Source of the DNA: Hyaloscypha bicolor E
Lineage: Eukaryota; Ascomycota; Leotiomycetes; Helotiales; Hyaloscyphaceae
Reading direction: 5' to 3'
DNA length: 64,000 nt
Assembly (NCBI RefSeq): GCF_002865645.1
Contig: NW_020194684.1
Coordinates: forward strand, 3,167,030-3,231,029
Shown here one piece after another: positions 59,859-64,000 of this stretch. Below the pieces are notes generated by a model, which saw only the letters and a program-made list of their open reading frames with translations, had not been told where the DNA came from and searched no databases. How positions within the stretch are numbered: position 1 is the first letter of the stretch; the number at the start of each line of letters is the position of its first letter. The position numbers were made by a program, and so were the translations under genes.

Positions 59859-62800
59859 AATCTGAACCAGGTATCTGGATATCTTTATTACTAAACCCTT
59901 TCTATAAACCTACTATAAACTACCTTACCCTTAAACCTCTCTTACTATAAACTATATATATATACCGGAAAGGGGTTAGCCCTAAGGGTTCGGGATAGTA
60001 AACCTTTGAGATAAATATAAGTAAATAAAGAAATAGAAAGATAGTATTAACCTGGCTAGTTCTAACTATAAAGAAATCCTGGATTACCTTAATACTAGAT
60101 TATTCTAGTATAAGATAGAAAAGTTAACTAATAAGGACCTCTGGGAATTATTTAAAGAGGATTTTAGTAATTTTAATCTCGAGATATTTAATTAATTAGA
60201 TTAATATATATTATATTAATTACGAGCTATTTTATAATATAATAGTATTTATATTAAATATAATTATAATTACTTTACTATTATATAGTTTTTAGTTAAT
60301 ACTATTTAGAGAGAGAAATAATATATCTGGACTACTAATAATATTATTATTACTAAATAAAATCTTAAAACAGGCCCTATTACCTTATTATATATATTTC
60401 TAAATAATAGTATTATAAGAAATTAATATACTAAACTAATTATTACTTATATTTCTTTATTATCTATTATTTCTTTATTACCTATAACTACTCTTACTAG
60501 TACCCGACTATAAAGAGCCAAAACTAATAATCTTTTATTACTTCTATTACCTCTAAATAGCTCTTTAGCTAGCCCTTTTATTATAAAGCTAATTAGAGAA
60601 GTAATAAAGATATATACCGAAATATAAAAGTATAATAGAACTAATAGTAGTTTTAACTAAAAACTCGCTATTTTTTTTAATATTTACTAATATATAAAGC
60701 TTTTATAAAAGGTATTAGTAAGAGCTTTCTTTACTATATTAAAGAAACTAGTATAAGATTACTTTTATAATAACTAGCTCTCTTAATATATATATAAAGA
60801 GGCCTATATAAATATTTATAGCTTCTTTAAGGGCCCTGGTTTCTAATATTAATATTTAAACAAGTGAAATACTACTATAATAATAACTATAATAGCTTAA
60901 TACCCTAAAAAGACAATATTTGAACTCATCTAGCTACTAATTAATAACCTATATAAATTGTAATATAAACTAGTATTTGCCTTATAAAATATCAAATTCC
61001 TATATAATAAGATTATTATCTCTTATTAAGGTATACTAGTATACTAATATATAGTCTCAGATCTTTCTTCTAATCTTGGCTAATTTATTAATAAGCTCTA
61101 ATTATTTATTACTATTTATAAGAAGAAATAATAGATTAATACCGAGATTCTTTTTACTAATTAATAATACTATTTTTAAAATCCTTTAAGCTATTATTTG
61201 TTTAGAAACTATTAATACAGACCTAGCTATAATTTCGGAACCCGTAATAATTATTCTGAGTCCCGGAATTATAATAATTATATTCCAAAATCGTATTTTA
61301 TATATAAGAGACCCGAATACTACTTATAGAAATATATACTAGAGAAATAAGAAGCTAAGAAAGTATAATTTAAAAATAGAAACGTTTATTAATTTAGATC
61401 CCGAAACTCTTATAACTTTAATAAATACTTTAGTAATATTTATATATAGTATATTACCGAAATTAAAAGGGAAAAGAATAATAAGAATAGTAAAAATAAA
61501 CTAGAAAATAATGCTTTTAAAGCTTTACTAGCGGAAATAAATAAAGAAAAGAAATATTACTCAGATTTCTATTTTATTTCTATTAAAAGCTTTCTAACTA
61601 TTTCTACTACTTCTGCTCTTATTATTTCTATAACTAATACTCTTATAAATAACCTTATATCTCTTTTTTTTATATACTAAATAATAGGCGAAAATTATAT
61701 CTTAGAGCCTATTAAATAAATAAAAGACACCCAGATATTTATAATTAATAATATATTAAAATATAATATTTATTACTTTTATAGAATTATAATTAATACT
61801 AGAGCCTCTAGATTCTTAATTACTAGTTCTAACTAATTCCAAGCTTTATAGCAAACTAATAATAGTATCTAACTTAATAAAACTACTAAAGATTAAGTTA
61901 ATATCTAGTTTAGTATTAGATTTATATTTTTTATTAGATCTATAATAGTAAGAATACTAATTAGATAAGTATAATTCTATATTATATTTATAAAAACTCT
62001 ATTTTTACTTAACTTAGCTAATATAGATAAGCTAGAGATTTATTTTAATAATCTTACTAATTATTTTATTATTTTTACTAGATACTTTATATTTATAATA
62101 TAATGTTTTAGATGCTTTTTCTTACTTTAAAATACTATTTTATAAAGCTTTATTTCTGAATTCTTTATTTATAACTCCTGCTTTCTTATAGAGATCGAAT
62201 TATAATATCTATATTACTATTTTAGTTATTTATTTATTAGTAAGCTCCGGAATATACTAGAATAAGCAGGCTATAATATTAATATAAAAGCCCTTAAGTA
62301 TTTTATAAAATACTATAAGTAATATTAGAAATTCAGATAATTACTAGAATAATTTAAGTTTAACCTAAAAGATAATATTAGCTTTAATTACTTTATTATT
62401 ATTATTTTCTATATTTCCGGTAAGCCTATATTTTATATTATTAATAAAGGCACTTAATATTAAGCCGGCTAATAGCTTTAAAATATTAGTATATTATATA
62501 CTTGAAATATCTTAAAGTAATATTAGATTAATACTTATTTAGGCTCTCCTAATTAGATTATAATAAATATTAGAAAGTAGTTTATTAGTAAAGAATTTAC
62601 TTAGCTTATAAATACTATAGGAACTAATATTAAAATTATTCCTATAAAAGCTTATAATTCTATTAGAATTATAGAATACTATTATAGCCTAATTTAATAT
62701 ATTTATCTTATTATTATAGCCGAAATTAATAAAATTAATAAGAATACTATACTTTAAATAGCTTTTAAGGCCATTAATAATTCTGCTAGACCTAATAGTA

Positions 62801-64000
62801 TTATTCTAACTCTTTTAATTTATAGTATTTTATCTTAAATAATCGAATATAATACCTTATTACTAACTATATTATAGTAATTAGTAATACTTAAGAAAGT
62901 AATAGTTGAAATTTAGAAGCTTTAAGCTAGATACCAGATTATAAATACCCTAAATACCCGAAATAGTTCTAGTATTACTAATATTTATAAACTTCTCTTA
63001 AATTCGAATATTCTTATATAATATAAAGGAAATACTAGTTAATCTAGTAATTAGGATAGGCCATATAAGCTAGTAGCTATTAATAGAGAGAGCTATATAC
63101 TAGCTTTATTATATAATAATATTATATTTCGTTTAACTTTTATAAAGCCTTTTTATATAAGAGATATTAAGGTTATTACTAATAGCCCCGAACTTGAATT
63201 TATTTCCGAATTCTATAATAAGGCTAAAAGTAATATAAATATAATTTCTTTTATTATTCCTGCTATTTTACTAAAGTATAATAGAGAATACTCTTATAAG
63301 AACCCGGATATTATGGTATTTCTATAGGATAATGACTTATATAAGAACTTCTATTAAATTAAAGTTACTAGCTTTCTAGAAAAGAATATATTTAAGATTA
63401 CTTCTAGATTTCAAGTACTATAAAAGATATATATTTTTAATTCTCGGTTTATTAATAAGTTTAAAAATAAGGATATAGAAAGAAAGTTTAAAAATCGAGA
63501 CTAGTTATCTAGGCTTATAATAATAGTAAGAAATATATAATATTAATATAATTACTTACTATTTAATATATTAATTAGAGAATTATTCTTAGTATTATTA
63601 CTATAATAATAGATATTATAAAATTATATTTATATAATATCTTATAAGCTTATATCTAATTAATAGCCTTACTTAATTATAATTTTTATATTAACTTATC
63701 TTATAAGTTTATTAGAAAGCTAAATCTAAATAATAATTTGGTTATAAAGGTTATAAAACCATTATATAATATACTAGAAGCTAGAAACTACTAGTTTAAA
63801 ACTTATTATTCCTATTATATTAATGAGCTTTCTATAGAATAGTTAACTTATAATTCTTGTCTTTTTTATAGCAAGTAATTCTTTGAAATTATTAGCCTTT
63901 AAACTAATAATACCCTATTTATTAGAACTAATAATTTTATAAAAGTAAAGTAACTAAAGCTTTAAGAGGCTAAGTTCTTGACTAAAAAGTATAAATACCT
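59859..64000 (+). mobile_element. Ty1/copia element, copy 2 (5' LTR missing, cut by window end)
   Basis: Collinear with 11,987-16,123 of copy 1 at an offset of about 47,875 with few indels. It begins in the GGTATCTGG leader and runs through gag-like sequence, protease (N-T-R-A-S, codons from 61,795), integrase (about 62,540) and the RT active site (L-stop-T-N-N, about 63,900), and is cut at 64,000. The 5' LTR and first 550 bases of the internal region are absent; the hAT end lies 28 bases upstream. It carries more transitions than copy 1. Confidence 0.88.

Overview
The window looks like nuclear DNA of a filamentous ascomycete (Pezizomycotina; perhaps a leotiomycete, but I cannot prove the class). 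Evidence: short GT-AG introns of 50-80 bases, a fungal SAM37/metaxin gene, a HET-domain gene, a FunK1 kinase remnant, and transposons decayed by C:G to T:A transitions of the kind made by repeat-induced point mutation (RIP). The base composition alternates sharply between balanced islands and blocks of extreme AT content.

Layout. 1-9,535 is a balanced island. It holds one clear gene, a three-exon SAM37-like mitochondrial outer-membrane sorting subunit (7,707-9,213), a 259-bp MITE-like inverted-repeat element (6,041-6,299), and long stretches where I support no gene. 9,536-22,130 is mostly AT-rich transposon debris: a complete but dead Ty1/copia element (11,131-17,498) and a decayed reading frame ending in a chromodomain (to 20,700). 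21,996-25,575 is a FunK1 kinase remnant split by a 3,048-bp terminal-inverted-repeat DNA transposon with a retroviral-integrase-like transposase (Ginger-like, 22,135-25,182), with a clean 4-bp target duplication. 25,587-29,264 is a gene graveyard: a broken HET gene with an expanded 17-bp minisatellite, a LINE reverse-transcriptase fragment, and a truncated, frameshifted CCCH zinc-finger gene. 29,622-31,541 is an intact minus-strand gene for a multi-pass membrane protein with a long coiled coil.

32,292-41,836 is a pogo/Fot1-like DNA transposon that was itself split by a minus-strand chromodomain Gypsy retrotransposon (34,797-41,464, perfect 5-bp target duplication CTTAC). 41,837-44,395 is another unmutated island with no confident gene. 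45,470-58,441 is an unusually long (about 13 kb) Gypsy element. It carries gag, protease, RT and integrase remnants plus an extra reading frame of roughly 900 codons between integrase and the 3' LTR, and a stretch like the 3' half of a tRNA at its primer-binding site. It abuts the N-terminal part of a hAT transposase (58,442-59,436). From about 59,859 to the window end lies a second copia copy, related to the first, lacking its 5' LTR and cut by the window edge.

How it fits together: only the SAM37 gene and the membrane/coiled-coil gene look functional. The rest is a nested transposon landscape in which catalytic Asp, Glu and Gly codons have become Asn, Lys and Arg, and Gln/Trp codons have become stops. 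Every element with a recognisable transposase or RT is therefore predicted to be dead. All coordinates inside RIP-degraded coding remnants are approximate, since frames were followed by eye through stops.
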